Source: a virus
Length of the DNA stretch: 20,382 nt
IMG/VR virus record: IMGVR_UViG_3300017756_000153
Span: 1 to 20,382 of that record
Direction: 5' to 3' (one strand)
Part shown: piece by piece, positions 1-8,862 of the stretch
Numbering within the stretch: position 1 is the stretch's first letter
How the letters are laid out: each line of letters opens with the position of its first letter
Translations under genes and position numbers: made by a program
The notes under the pieces: generated by a model
The model's database searches: none
Told to the model about the DNA's origin: nothing
What the model saw: only the letters and a program-made list of their open reading frames with translations

Positions 1-2
1 AC

Positions 3-86
3 ATGGCGGCATCGAAATACTGCAAAGACCCGAACTACGGGAAAGGCAAGCGTCCGAAACTTAAAATCAAAAAGAACCGTGGGTGA
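3..86 (+). CDS. Small lysine-rich peptide (27 aa) or 3' end of a longer gene
   Basis: An ATG two bases into the window opens a 27-residue frame that is strongly basic (KGKRPKLKIKKNRG at the C-terminus). The frame may continue upstream of the window, so this could be the tail of a longer protein. It overlaps the GTG start of the next gene by 8 bp, which fits translational coupling. The next gene also encodes a Lys-rich protein. No function can be assigned. Confidence is low because of the size and the window edge. Confidence 0.3.
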   Translation: MAASKYCKDPNYGKGKRPKLKIKKNRG

Positions 87-327
87 GCTAGCTAAGTGGA
101 GAAACCAGAATTGGGTCCGTATTGGAACCGATGGAAAGATCAAAGGCGAATGCGGAACCTCAAAGAACAAAAAGAACCCAGACAGATGTCTTCCATTATC
201 GAAAGCGAGATCCCTAAGTATCCCTCAACGTGCTGCGACTGCGAAGAAGAAGAAGCGTGCCGGAGCGAAGGGGAAACAGTTTGTTGCCAACACACCGACT
301 GCCCGTGTGAAACGGAAGAAGTCGTAA
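79..327 (+). CDS. Small basic phage protein, unknown function
   Basis: An 82-residue protein starting at GTG (79), which overlaps the previous stop by 8 bp. The N-terminal half carries a W-R-x-Q-x-W-V-R core followed by G-x-C-G-x-S-K and R-C-L-P-x-x-K-A. The C-terminal half is Lys/Arg-rich (for example KKKKRAGAKGK) and ends KRKKS. This layout (Trp core, then CG..K and C.P..KA, then a poly-basic tail) resembles small conserved proteins of unknown function in marine T7-like podoviruses; this is recalled, not searched. The high positive charge would suit nucleic acid binding, which is inference only. It sits just upstream of the capsid gene. Its 3' half overlaps the following gene out of frame by 142 bp if that gene starts at 186. 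Confidence 0.65.
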   Translation: MGELAKWRNQNWVRIGTDGKIKGECGTSKNKKNPDRCLPLSKARSLSIPQRAATAKKKKRAGAKGKQFVANTPTARVKRKKS

Positions 328-548
328 TTGGTGACATCGTTCAAATAGATTTTTTAGACCACGCGCAAGACAGCGAAGATGGTCCAATTTCATGCACCGT
401 CTATGGTTGTGTTATCGACCAAGGCGAGCATTACATCACAGTCGCTTCGTGGCAAACCCACATAGACGACTTTGAAGAGACAACTTTCACCATTGTTACA
501 AGCTGCATTACTAGCTTGGTGGTGTTAAAACAACAACCGTCATCATAA
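186..548 (+). CDS. Hypothetical protein, Cys-rich N-terminus in overlapping frame
   Basis: The frame from ATG 186 encodes 120 residues. The part after about residue 47 (from base 324) looks like a real folded domain: it alternates hydrophobic and polar residues (GDIVQIDFLDHAQD, then TVYGCVIDQGEHYITVASW, then TTFTIVTSCITSLVVL), as in a small beta-rich protein. The first 47 residues overlap the preceding gene in another frame and contain nine cysteines, which may be a by-product of that overlap. The start is uncertain: GTG 96 and ATG 186 are in frame, and a rare ATT at 327 would give a TA-ATT stop/start overlap with the upstream gene. The stop is at 546-548, 129 bp before the capsid gene. Function unknown. 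Confidence 0.6.
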   Translation: MSSIIESEIPKYPSTCCDCEEEEACRSEGETVCCQHTDCPCETEEVVIGDIVQIDFLDHAQDSEDGPISCTVYGCVIDQGEHYITVASWQTHIDDFEETTFTIVTSCITSLVVLKQQPSS

Positions 549-677
549 CGATAGACTCCGTAACGAGGCCGAAGATGAGACCCACCGAGGTGGACAATCA
601 ATAACTCTGAACCCGACCACTGGATAAATTTGATTGAGGACACCCCAAACCAAAAACAAAAATAGAAACCATATATT

Positions 678-1691
678 ATGGCTAACGGAAATACTACTGC
701 GTCCCGCTTGGGACAAATCAACGGGGCTAACGATGCCCAAGCGTTGTTCTTGAAGGTGTTCTCAGGAGAAATCCTGACCACCTTTGAAGAGATGAATGTT
801 ATGAAGGGTCTTCACACGATCCGCACCATCTCTAACGGAAAGTCCGCTCAGTTCCCTGTAACGGGAATTGCGACTGCTAAATACCACACTGCTGGAGAAA
901 ACATTGCTGACGCTGGAAACAGCTATCTTAGCACTGTTAAGCACGCTGAGAAGGTCATCACGATTGATGATGTTCTCCTTGCTTCCACCTTCATTGCTAA
1001 CATCGATGAGCTTAAGAACCACTACGATGTCCGTAGCATTTACGCTAAGGAACTCGGTAAGGCTCTTGCCAAGCGTTTCGATGTCGCGACCATGAAGACT
1101 CTCGTTGCTGCTGCTCGTTCTGCTACCACTATTACTGGAGGCAAAGCTGGTATCGCTATCGACGGAGGAGAGGCTGCTGACTTCAGTGCTGCTGTCATCC
1201 AGGAGAAGCTCTTTGAAGCTGCTCAGAAGTTGGATGAGAACGACATCCCGAACGATGGACAGCGTTACGCTATCTTGAAGCCCGGCGATTACTACAAGCT
1301 TCTCCAGTCTGGCGAAGATGTAATCAACCGTGACTTCGGTGGTCGTGGTGACGTTGCTACTGGCGCACTTCCAATGGTTGCTGGTCTTCGCATCTTCAAG
1401 TCCAACCACCTCTCTGACGTTGCTGTCGCCGAGGCTTCGCAGGACCAGGATGACGATAGTGCCCGTAACGATGTCTTCGGAGGAAGCGGAACCGGATACA
1501 ACGGTGACCTCTCCAAGACCTTCATCATTGGTGGACACCCGTCTGCTGTTGGAACCGTCAAGCTTCTTGACCTCGCTACCGAGAGTGATTACAAGCTTGA
1601 GCTTCAAGGAACCCTGTTCGTTGCTAAGTATGCAATGGGCCATGGTGTTCTTCGTCCCGAAGCTGCGTTTGAAATCAAGGACGCTGACTAA
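678..1691 (+). CDS. Major capsid protein, T7 gp10A-like
   Basis: A 337-residue protein, close to T7 gp10A (345). The N-terminal third matches T7 gp10 closely as recalled: ALFLKVFSGEILTTF, then TISNGKSAQFPVTG, then AGEN, then KHAEKVITIDDVLLAS and NHYDVRS. It should be the HK97-fold shell subunit assembling into the T=7 head. The insert rich in Asp/Gly around residues 255-275 is variable relative to T7. ATG 678 follows an A-rich leader (positions 644-677) without Shine-Dalgarno. The 129-bp gap upstream contains only a short CCAC/GTGG stem (582-593). A strong terminator follows the stop by 17 bp, so capsid transcripts probably end mostly here. Codons are strongly biased to GCT, CTT and AAG, consistent with a highly expressed gene. 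Confidence 0.96.
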   Translation: MANGNTTASRLGQINGANDAQALFLKVFSGEILTTFEEMNVMKGLHTIRTISNGKSAQFPVTGIATAKYHTAGENIADAGNSYLSTVKHAEKVITIDDVLLASTFIANIDELKNHYDVRSIYAKELGKALAKRFDVATMKTLVAAARSATTITGGKAGIAIDGGEAADFSAAVIQEKLFEAAQKLDENDIPNDGQRYAILKPGDYYKLLQSGEDVINRDFGGRGDVATGALPMVAGLRIFKSNHLSDVAVAEASQDQDDDSARNDVFGGSGTGYNGDLSKTFIIGGHPSAVGTVKLLDLATESDYKLELQGTLFVAKYAMGHGVLRPEAAFEIKDAD

Positions 1692-1708
1692 TCCCACACC
1701 AAGGTTTT

Positions 1709-1763
1709 CATCCCTGTCCCCTTCGGGGGATGGGGGTGTTACCTTCCCTTTCCTTTTTCTTTT
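1709..1763 (+). terminator. Intrinsic terminator after capsid gene
   Basis: A 13-bp stem pairs 1709-1721 with 1726-1738 (including G-T wobbles) around a TTCG tetraloop closed by C-G, and is followed by a pyrimidine/T-rich tract to 1763 containing TTTTT. It lies directly after the capsid stop, the place where T7 has its T-phi terminator after gene 10. It would set a high capsid to tail-gene transcript ratio through partial readthrough. Confidence 0.8.
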
Positions 1764-1778
1764 ATAATAACAACAACT

Positions 1779-2375
1779 ATGGCTACCCTGACTTCTGAAC
1801 TTAATGCGGTTAACACCATGCTGGGATACATCGCGGAATCTCCTGTTAACTCCATCGCGGATACAACCGCCCTGCCACCGTCAGCGGCATTAGCTAAAGG
1901 TATTCTTGATGAGGTCTCTCGTGAGGTTCAACAAGAAGGGTGGCATTTCAATACAGCTAAAGACTACACGCTTGAGGCTAACTCATCCAACGAGATTGTG
2001 TTACCTGATAACGTCCTTCAAGTAGATGCTGTAGACAACACACACGATGTGGTCCAACGAGGAAACAAACTGTTCAACCGTAAGGACTACACAACGACTT
2101 TCACCATTGATGAGATCAAGGTAGATGTTACCTTCCTTCTCGACTTCACCGAGCTTCCCGAACAGGCTCGACGTTACATCACACTCAAAGCATCCCGGAT
2201 GTTCTCCAACAGGCTTGTTGGTTCGCGTGAGATTGAAGCACTTATCTATCGGGACGAGATCATGGCTAAAGCAGCTATGGAAGAAGCCGAAGGAACCAAC
2301 TCAGATCGCACCATCTTTGACAACTACGACACCGCAAGTCGCATTGGGATTAACCGGAGAACCGACATTGCGTAA
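1779..2375 (+). CDS. Tail tubular protein A (gatekeeper), T7 gp11-like
   Basis: A 198-residue protein, matching T7 gp11 (196) in length and pattern: N-terminal LTSELNAVNTMLGYIAESPV compares with ELSAVNDILASIGEPPV, then QQEGWHFN compares with QSRGWTFN, a central D.V...N.LF...D.T, and ITLKASRMFSNRLVGS..IE compares with VTKASRQFNNRFFGAPEVE. Gp11 forms the dodecameric adaptor ring between portal and nozzle. ATG 1779 is preceded by a CAA-rich leader (1765-1777) without Shine-Dalgarno, 16 bp after the end of the terminator T tract. The next gene begins 11 bp after the stop. Confidence 0.95.
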   Translation: MATLTSELNAVNTMLGYIAESPVNSIADTTALPPSAALAKGILDEVSREVQQEGWHFNTAKDYTLEANSSNEIVLPDNVLQVDAVDNTHDVVQRGNKLFNRKDYTTTFTIDEIKVDVTFLLDFTELPEQARRYITLKASRMFSNRLVGSREIEALIYRDEIMAKAAMEEAEGTNSDRTIFDNYDTASRIGINRRTDIA

Positions 2376-2385
2376 TCATTAACAC

Positions 2386-5184
2386 ATGGCTAACATCACC
2401 ACATCCGTCCCCAACCTGATTCAAGGAGTAAGCCAACAGTCTCCTCGTGTCAGGATTCCTGGTCAATGCGAGGAGCAACTTAATGCTCTTCCTACGGTCA
2501 CCAAGGGACTCACCAAGCGTCCACCAGCGCGGCTTATCAAGAAGCTGACCGATGCGAACGTCTTTAACAAAGGCGACATGATTCACTTCATCGAACGCAG
2601 TGCGACCGAACGGTATGTGGTTGTTATTGAACACAGGAGTCAGAGTGACCGCCAAGGTGTTCTTAGGGCTTTCAATGTGGACACAGGAGATGAGGCATTC
2701 ATCAACACTGTTACTGGTGGTTATAACATCAATAACAATTACCTCCAACTGAAAGCAACGGATGACACTCTTTTCCCTGCTTCAGACTCCCACAAGCTGC
2801 TTAAGGCTCGCACCCTTGGAGACAGCACGTTCATCCTTAACACTACTAAGACTGTTGCGAAAGGCACGGAGAAGTCCGAAGCTCTCGACAAGTCCCGCGC
2901 TTTGGTGTTCATCAAGCAAGGTGACTACGGTAAGAAGTATGGTCTTAAGTTCCGTGAAGTGGGGCGTTTCAACGATGAAGGCGCGACCTTTAATGTTACT
3001 TGGGAAATTGAAAGAGAACGAGGTTCCAAAGGCGGGACATTTTATCGTTATCGGATCTCGGACGTTGAAGTTAATAATGGAGGATCGGGTTACAACGTGA
3101 ACGACACTCCCACCTTAGATTTTGACGGTGTAAGCTGGATTGACCGCCCTGAGATTGTCACAACGGTAACACTAGCGGACGCTGCTGATGAAAATAGCGG
3201 AGTGATTACAGACGTTGACGTAATCCATAAAGGAGTCACGGAAGAGTATAGGTTTGACGAGTTGCCGACTTTTCCCTCTTTTGTTAGGGCTTCACCTCCT
3301 TATGAAGAAGTATCTATTGTAACACACGATGCTAATGGAGGGGCGCATGAAAGGATTGCCGATTCCACAAACATCGCGAACGAACTTTACAATGCGCTTA
3401 AGGGTCTAGACACGACAAGCAACGGATACGCAAGCTCATCGTCTCTCGCATCACAGGATTTCATAGACAAATACACCTGCACCCTTAAGGACGGATCAAT
3501 CATAATCCAACGCGATGACGGAAGGGACTTCTTTGTAGAAGCCTTCGACGGTCTCAACGGATCTGGATTAGGACTCGTCCATAAAGAGGTGGATGCCCTC
3601 AGTGACCTTCCGGTTCGCGCACCTGATGGATTCCGTGTGGCAGTCCGAGGGGACGCTGATGCTAACGAGGATGACTACTATCTTAGATTTGAAAGTAACG
3701 ATGGACAAGCGTTTGGAGAAGGTGGATGGGTTGAAGACGTAGGCCCAGACCTTGAAGTCGCCTTTGACGCTAACACCCTTCCTTTACAACTGATCAACAC
3801 TGCTCCCAACACCTTCACACTCAACACTACCTCATGGGGCAGACGCGAAGCTGGCGACGATGAAACCAACCCGTTCCCCTCCTTTGTTGGCAATACGATC
3901 AACAACATGGTCTTCTTCAAGAACCGCTTTGGGTTCATCTTCCAGGATATTATCGTGCTGTCTGAGGCTGCTGAACTATTCAACTTCTTTAGGACCACCG
4001 TAAGGACGCTTCTGGATACCGCTCCGATTGATATAACATCTGCCACCGCTAACGTGACTGACCTCCGCAGCAGTATTGCATTCCAAGAGAATTTGTTATT
4101 GTTTGGTAATCGTGGTCAGTTCGTCTTGAAGGGCGACCCGTTGACCAACGACACGGTAACACTCAATGCCATCACGAACTACAACTCGGACACCACCGCA
4201 GACCCGCTTGCAGTAGGATCGTATGTTTACTTTCCGTATGAGCGTGGAGAGTTCCTTGGAGTCCAAGAGTATAGCCTTAACGCCACTACGGATGTCTATG
4301 ACTCCGACGAGATCACCACACAGATCCCAGCGTATATCCCTAAAGGGGATGTGTTATTTGCTGCTGGGACATCCTCAGAGGAACTCTTGGCGTTCGCTAC
4401 GGGAGGCCCAGACATCTACCTTTACAAATACTTCTTTAATGGACGAGAGAAAGTCCTGAGTTCATGGGGCAAGCTGACGATGCCATTTGATGTCATTGGG
4501 ATGCACTTCATGAAGAGTTCGTTGTTCTGTGTAGGCGACAAGGCCGGACAGTCAGTGATCTCTGAGGTTAAGTTTGAAGAGCTACGCTTGGAGGATGACA
4601 CCACAGGAGGATTTACGGTTCACCTTGATCTTCTCAAGAAGCACACCTTTGACCAGAGTGTTGTTACTGACGCAGTGGACATCACCATCGACCTAGGGTT
4701 CGTCCCGGAGAGTGGAGATGTAGTTGAGGTGTATGACTTGGATGGAAGGAAACTGAACATTGTTTCAATTAACAACAACACCGCCACCATCCAGGGCTTC
4801 TACAAGACATGCTTCTCTGGTCTTAAATACAACATGGAATGCACCTTGAGTGAGCCGGTGTTCAAGCAAGGGAACCCTCCGACATCCTCGGGCCTCGCCC
4901 GGTTGATCCTTCGGAACGGCACGTTGTTCTTTTCGGATGCTTCAGCGTTCCAAATCGAGGTAACACCACGCGCCCGTGACAAGAGAGTTTATTCTTACAG
5001 TCCCTTAAACATCAACGTCGATGCGCTGGGGTCACGAGCTTCCGAGGAAGGTAAGTTTAGGTTTTCCATCTATACAGCAGCACCTGAGTCTGTTATTAAG
5101 ATTGTAAATTCAAGTGCCTTTACCGCCAACTTCCAGTCCTGTGAATACGAAGCCAACGTCCACACCCGTTCAACTAGAATATAA
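2386..5184 (+). CDS. Tail tubular protein B (nozzle), T7 gp12-like
   Basis: A 932-residue protein, longer than T7 gp12 (794). Both ends match gp12: N-terminal SVPNLIQGVSQQSPRVRIPG and KGLTKRPPA (T7: NLKGGISQQPDILRYP and EGLQKRPP), central NPFPSFVGNTINNMVFFKNR (T7: NPWPSFVGSSINDVFFFRNR), and C-terminal CEYEANVHTRSTRI (T7: CGWEGNYLRRSSGI). It should form the hexameric tail nozzle through which DNA passes. Much of the extra length is an insertion of roughly residues 212-300 carrying an NNGGSGY motif typical of small beta repeat domains. The 3' end overlaps the next gene by up to 71 bp. No Shine-Dalgarno is seen at ATG 2386. Confidence 0.96.
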   Translation: MANITTSVPNLIQGVSQQSPRVRIPGQCEEQLNALPTVTKGLTKRPPARLIKKLTDANVFNKGDMIHFIERSATERYVVVIEHRSQSDRQGVLRAFNVDTGDEAFINTVTGGYNINNNYLQLKATDDTLFPASDSHKLLKARTLGDSTFILNTTKTVAKGTEKSEALDKSRALVFIKQGDYGKKYGLKFREVGRFNDEGATFNVTWEIERERGSKGGTFYRYRISDVEVNNGGSGYNVNDTPTLDFDGVSWIDRPEIVTTVTLADAADENSGVITDVDVIHKGVTEEYRFDELPTFPSFVRASPPYEEVSIVTHDANGGAHERIADSTNIANELYNALKGLDTTSNGYASSSSLASQDFIDKYTCTLKDGSIIIQRDDGRDFFVEAFDGLNGSGLGLVHKEVDALSDLPVRAPDGFRVAVRGDADANEDDYYLRFESNDGQAFGEGGWVEDVGPDLEVAFDANTLPLQLINTAPNTFTLNTTSWGRREAGDDETNPFPSFVGNTINNMVFFKNRFGFIFQDIIVLSEAAELFNFFRTTVRTLLDTAPIDITSATANVTDLRSSIAFQENLLLFGNRGQFVLKGDPLTNDTVTLNAITNYNSDTTADPLAVGSYVYFPYERGEFLGVQEYSLNATTDVYDSDEITTQIPAYIPKGDVLFAAGTSSEELLAFATGGPDIYLYKYFFNGREKVLSSWGKLTMPFDVIGMHFMKSSLFCVGDKAGQSVISEVKFEELRLEDDTTGGFTVHLDLLKKHTFDQSVVTDAVDITIDLGFVPESGDVVEVYDLDGRKLNIVSINNNTATIQGFYKTCFSGLKYNMECTLSEPVFKQGNPPTSSGLARLILRNGTLFFSDASAFQIEVTPRARDKRVYSYSPLNINVDALGSRASEEGKFRFSIYTAAPESVIKIVNSSAFTANFQSCEYEANVHTRSTRI

Positions 5185-5641
5185 AAACGTCTACATCCGT
5201 TCTGCACTCCCAAGTGACATCGAGGACGTAGGCGATAACATGCGGGAGATAGACAAGCTGGAGTGTTTGTTAAGCTCCGGGACTCGCCCTAGAGACGCTA
5301 TACGCGCCGGCCTTGAGACTGATTTCCATACATGGTCTATCTGCTCCAACAAAACCAAGAAGCCTTTGGCTTGCTTCGGGGTTGGCCCGTTGATGCCGAA
5401 TGACACCAATTACATCTGGTTGCTTTGCACGGATGACTTGATCAAAGAATCAGGTAGTGAGTTCGCCAAAGCCAGCAAAGCGTGGGTTAAGTTTATTGTT
5501 AACCACTACCAACTTCCTTGTGTCAACGAGGTCCACACCGAGAACACCCTAGCGTTACGCTGGTTGAAATGGTGTGGTGCTATTGTTGAAGAGCCAAAAG
5601 AAAACGATTTCTCCTTATTTACTATACACCCCAACGAATAA
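5114..5641 (+). CDS. Virion-associated GNAT-like protein, T7 gp13-like
   Basis: From GTG 5114 this encodes 175 residues; GTG 5141 is an alternative start (166 residues). Homology to T7 gp13 begins at VYIRSALPSDIEDV (T7: MMTIRPTKSTDFEV) and includes IWLLCTDDLI, the AKASKAWVKFIVNHY helix, and a C-terminal NTLALRWLKWCGAIVEEP that matches T7 gp13 SHIRFLKTIGAVFHEE. The fold is GNAT-like but the usual acetyl-CoA loop is not evident, so a structural or assembly role is more likely than catalysis. Start choice: 5114 has the A-rich leader typical of this genome, and all candidates overlap the end of the nozzle gene. Position between gp12- and gp14-like genes supports the call. Confidence 0.85.
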   Translation: MPLPPTSSPVNTKPTSTPVQLEYKNVYIRSALPSDIEDVGDNMREIDKLECLLSSGTRPRDAIRAGLETDFHTWSICSNKTKKPLACFGVGPLMPNDTNYIWLLCTDDLIKESGSEFAKASKAWVKFIVNHYQLPCVNEVHTENTLALRWLKWCGAIVEEPKENDFSLFTIHPNE

Positions 5642-5648
5642 CATTATT

Positions 5649-6323
5649 ATGTGTCTTCCCGCTGTCCCCGCAATCGTAGGTGGTTTAACCGCTATAACAT
5701 CATACGCTGGTCAACGAGCCGCTGCTAATGCTCAAGAAAAAGCTCAAGCTGAAGCCTCTGCTGCTGAACAGATTAGAGCAGGAAAAGCAAACACCGCTGT
5801 CCGTCTTAGACAGGCCCAAGAGAGCATCGCACGCGCACAACGTAAAGACGCAGCGCAGATCAAAGGGATGGCAGCCAAGTCCAGCACTACACTCAGTGCC
5901 CTCACAGAGGGAGGCGTAGCAGGACGCACCTTGGATATGTTAGAGCGAGACCTCGCAGCACAAGAAGCACGTTATCAGTTCTCTGAGGATCGCCAGACGA
6001 ATCTACAAGCGACTCAAGCCGCATTCACCTTGGAGGAGGAAGCATCACGAACAATGATGAACCAGCTTCGGATCAATCGCCCGATCAAACAAGCAAGCCT
6101 TCTTGAATCCGGTCTTCAAGGACTGCGAGCGGGGATGTCTATGTCCCAAGCAATGCAAGGCATGGGCGCACCGGAAGAAGTAAATAAAGCTCTCGCCGGC
6201 GACCCCGTTGGGGCAGGTGGGGGTTCAATCGTTAACACTGGCGCACCTGTTGGACCTGGTGATCTACCCCCCGTAGGAATTAACGGAACCATGCTTCCAA
6301 AATACGGAACGATGCCACAGTAA
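5649..6323 (+). CDS. Internal virion protein, T7 gp14-like
   Basis: A 224-residue protein starting at ATG 5649, 7 bp after the upstream stop, with an A/T-rich leader. A short hydrophobic N-terminus (LPAVPAIVGGLTAITSYAG) is followed by a long Ala/Gln/Arg-rich helical region (about residues 20-150) and a Gly/Pro-rich C-terminus ending in LPKYGTMPQ. Length and composition fit T7 gp14 (196), an ejection protein that leaves the capsid core and inserts near the outer membrane during infection. An in-frame extension to 5574 exists but would overlap the upstream gene and lacks support. The family call rests on gene order and composition more than on motifs. Confidence 0.85.
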   Translation: MCLPAVPAIVGGLTAITSYAGQRAAANAQEKAQAEASAAEQIRAGKANTAVRLRQAQESIARAQRKDAAQIKGMAAKSSTTLSALTEGGVAGRTLDMLERDLAAQEARYQFSEDRQTNLQATQAAFTLEEEASRTMMNQLRINRPIKQASLLESGLQGLRAGMSMSQAMQGMGAPEEVNKALAGDPVGAGGGSIVNTGAPVGPGDLPPVGINGTMLPKYGTMPQ

Positions 6324-6362
6324 AAACAAGATAACACACACCTACAAAAAGAACACTTTTCT

Positions 6363-8861
6363 ATGACTCAGCAAGACGCACTACTTTCCTCCTTACTTAA
6401 GAGTGAGCAACGCCGCCCTGTAGATGTTAATCTCGGACAGGTTCCCATTACTCCTACTATTGGACGCATGGGGAACTACTCTGTCGTTACTCGTGAAACG
6501 CCGAGAGACAACGCAGCATTAGAACTCTCCCGTGCGCTCTCTCAGCTTCCTCAACTACTAGGACAGGCAAAGAACATAAGTGTTGCGGCGGGTTTGAAAC
6601 AGGCTCAAGAGATGGATCTTGAGGAGATCGAAAAGAGATGGAACAAAGGGGACACCGAGGCTGAAGGATTCATGACATGGCTCGGGGGAAACAAAGCGTT
6701 CCAAGAGGCAGCTTATCAGAGGTTATTTGACGCGAGCATCAAGCCAAGACTCCAAAAGGTTTCCAGTGAGATTGATGGGATGACTAACGGTGAACTCTTG
6801 CAGTTTGATTCAGACGAATCCATCAAGGAGTATGCCCAGAGTCGCTTAGTTGGTTCGATAGCACCAGGAGTCCTAGATACAGTTAGGACTAACTCATGGT
6901 TAGCCATCCGTCACAACAGAGCGATGGAGGCGATCATTCCTGACTACGTTCAGAAAGCAGCAGCGAGCATTGACGCACGCAAAAGGGACTTCCAAGAAAA
7001 AGAAGCTCTTGCAGCAGTGGAGACCAACTTCTTTACACACGCTGATTTCGACATTGCTCTTCCGGGTTTTGATATACCAGACAGCGCGATAGATCAAATG
7101 GACAGCGCACTGGCGGCGAGTCAATCTGCACAATACATTGACCCCAATAAGCTGTGGAAGGACAACCTTCAAGCCTCCATTGATTTCGCAGTAGAAAATG
7201 GGTTCGCAGGGCGTTTAGACAAGTTCCAAATCGAAGCGAAACTGATACCAGCACTCACTGCAAAATATCGAATGCTGATTGAGGATGACAAGTTTAGCGA
7301 AGCGGATCTATTCTTAGAGTTAATGGAAAGCGGGTCTCTCAACATCAACGGTAGACCAATCAACAAATCCTCCGCTGGGATGAATCTTATTGAAACCGCT
7401 GAATCACTTCTTGAACGATCTCTTGAAGCTGACGAAGGGGAGTTTGACCAAAAGAAGGTTGACTCTTACATGTTAAAAGAAATCACTCGTTATAACGATG
7501 CACGAGCATTGTCTGACTTCCAGACCGAGGACTACGAAGAATACTACCGCCAACAACGTGCAGACCTTGATAATCCCGAGTTGGGTTTAAGTGTTAGAGA
7601 ACAGCTTGAACTAAGCTCATTCTACGACAAAGAGATCGCCCGTCTTCGTGGCAGCGAGAGAATCTATGAGAACTTCTCCAACCCCGCAAAAGACAAAAAG
7701 AAAGAGGAGTTCCATCAAACGTATGAAACCACACAACGCACTATTCTAAAGAAAGGAATATCAGTTGAAAGAGCAAGGGAGTCTTCTGGTCTTGATCCCG
7801 CAGAGTTCAACTCAATGTTCCTTATGGAAGTGAAGAACCAATATGAAGAAGTAACAGGTATGGTCTTCAGACCAGAGACGGAACATATCTTATTCGATGC
7901 TGCTCTACAGGCTGAAATGAGCACAGTGGAAACTTACATCGACCGTCCACGAGGTGATCTCTTTTTAGGGAGTGATAGTGTTAATGCAGGGAACGTCCCT
8001 AATCAAACGGAATTTCGCCAGGAGGTCTCAGAAACCGCACAAGGATTCCTTGATGAAGCATTAGGAAAATATTTTAGTTCTTACGCCGAACGCAGACAGG
8101 CTCAAAACCCACCCGTAACACCCGAGGAGATGCAACAGAGGGAAACGAACTCAGCAGCGGTAAAACAGAAGCGAAGAGCTTACCGTCGAATGGCTGCGAG
8201 CGGAGAGACTTTGACAGACGAAGACGGAAACATTAGAAGGGAGAAGATACCCAGTGACCGTCAAGGAGAGTTTTCTCTCGTTCCCGATAATCAGGTCGAT
8301 TTTTATTACCCACTAACCTCCGCTAACAACACGTTCAATAACGAGCTTGGTCGTATGGATTTCAAAAATGCGCCTGTATCAGCAAGGTTGTATGCACTGA
8401 AAGGACTGGAAAAAGAAGCTGGTGACTTATTCCGAGTGACTTCTGTGGCAGAGGACATAGAGTCAGTTGTAGGTCAGGACCAAGAAGGCGTGCTATATGA
8501 CAAAGAGCTTGATCTTGTGAGGCATTCTGGACTGCCGTTGAACACGCTATTAAAGGATAAAGGAGTGCGAGAAGTTTCCATCGACGGAGGCTTTTCCTCT
8601 GAGGACACGACAGCGGCAATCCTTTACAATAAATATGGTCACTTTAACGACCCAAAAGAAACAACAAAGAGGATCTTTAACCTTCCTGCTATTATTAGGT
8701 ATATCCAAACCGGTAAAGATAACCGTCTCAGAGCAATCCACGATCAATACCTTAAAGACAAAATGCCTCTAAAGGACTTCATTAACAACCAAGTTACATT
8801 CTTTGAGTCTTTCGCGGGTAGTCTCACTGACGTTCAAAAACCACAAAAAATCAACAAATAA
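6363..8861 (+). CDS. Internal virion protein, T7 gp15-like
   Basis: An 832-residue, mostly helical, charged protein in the position of T7 gp15 (747). T7 gp15 is part of the internal core stack and the ejected periplasmic channel. No catalytic motif or membrane segment was seen. ATG 6363 follows a 39-bp A-rich gap without Shine-Dalgarno. The next gene starts 1 bp after the stop, so the two are likely translated together. Assignment is by order, size and composition; detailed similarity to T7 gp15 was not confirmed by eye. Confidence 0.8.
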   Translation: MTQQDALLSSLLKSEQRRPVDVNLGQVPITPTIGRMGNYSVVTRETPRDNAALELSRALSQLPQLLGQAKNISVAAGLKQAQEMDLEEIEKRWNKGDTEAEGFMTWLGGNKAFQEAAYQRLFDASIKPRLQKVSSEIDGMTNGELLQFDSDESIKEYAQSRLVGSIAPGVLDTVRTNSWLAIRHNRAMEAIIPDYVQKAAASIDARKRDFQEKEALAAVETNFFTHADFDIALPGFDIPDSAIDQMDSALAASQSAQYIDPNKLWKDNLQASIDFAVENGFAGRLDKFQIEAKLIPALTAKYRMLIEDDKFSEADLFLELMESGSLNINGRPINKSSAGMNLIETAESLLERSLEADEGEFDQKKVDSYMLKEITRYNDARALSDFQTEDYEEYYRQQRADLDNPELGLSVREQLELSSFYDKEIARLRGSERIYENFSNPAKDKKKEEFHQTYETTQRTILKKGISVERARESSGLDPAEFNSMFLMEVKNQYEEVTGMVFRPETEHILFDAALQAEMSTVETYIDRPRGDLFLGSDSVNAGNVPNQTEFRQEVSETAQGFLDEALGKYFSSYAERRQAQNPPVTPEEMQQRETNSAAVKQKRRAYRRMAASGETLTDEDGNIRREKIPSDRQGEFSLVPDNQVDFYYPLTSANNTFNNELGRMDFKNAPVSARLYALKGLEKEAGDLFRVTSVAEDIESVVGQDQEGVLYDKELDLVRHSGLPLNTLLKDKGVREVSIDGGFSSEDTTAAILYNKYGHFNDPKETTKRIFNLPAIIRYIQTGKDNRLRAIHDQYLKDKMPLKDFINNQVTFFESFAGSLTDVQKPQKINK

Positions 8862-8862
8862 C

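Noticed and set aside
625-632. TAAATTTG, a match to the Bacteroidota -7 promoter box upstream of the capsid gene
   Set aside because: No matching -33 TTG/TTTG box lies at the needed distance, so a single 8-mer is likely chance.
762-1697. 311-codon open frame on the minus strand across the capsid gene
   Set aside because: It is antisense to a clearly homologous capsid gene, is Ser/Val-rich in a way expected from the biased codons of the sense strand, and has no start context.
1330-1767. +1 frame running past the capsid stop, as a possible T7 gp10B-like frameshift extension
   Set aside because: The extension would read straight through the terminator hairpin and T tract, its translation looks random (SPSGDGG...FLFLL), and no slippery site was seen near the capsid stop.
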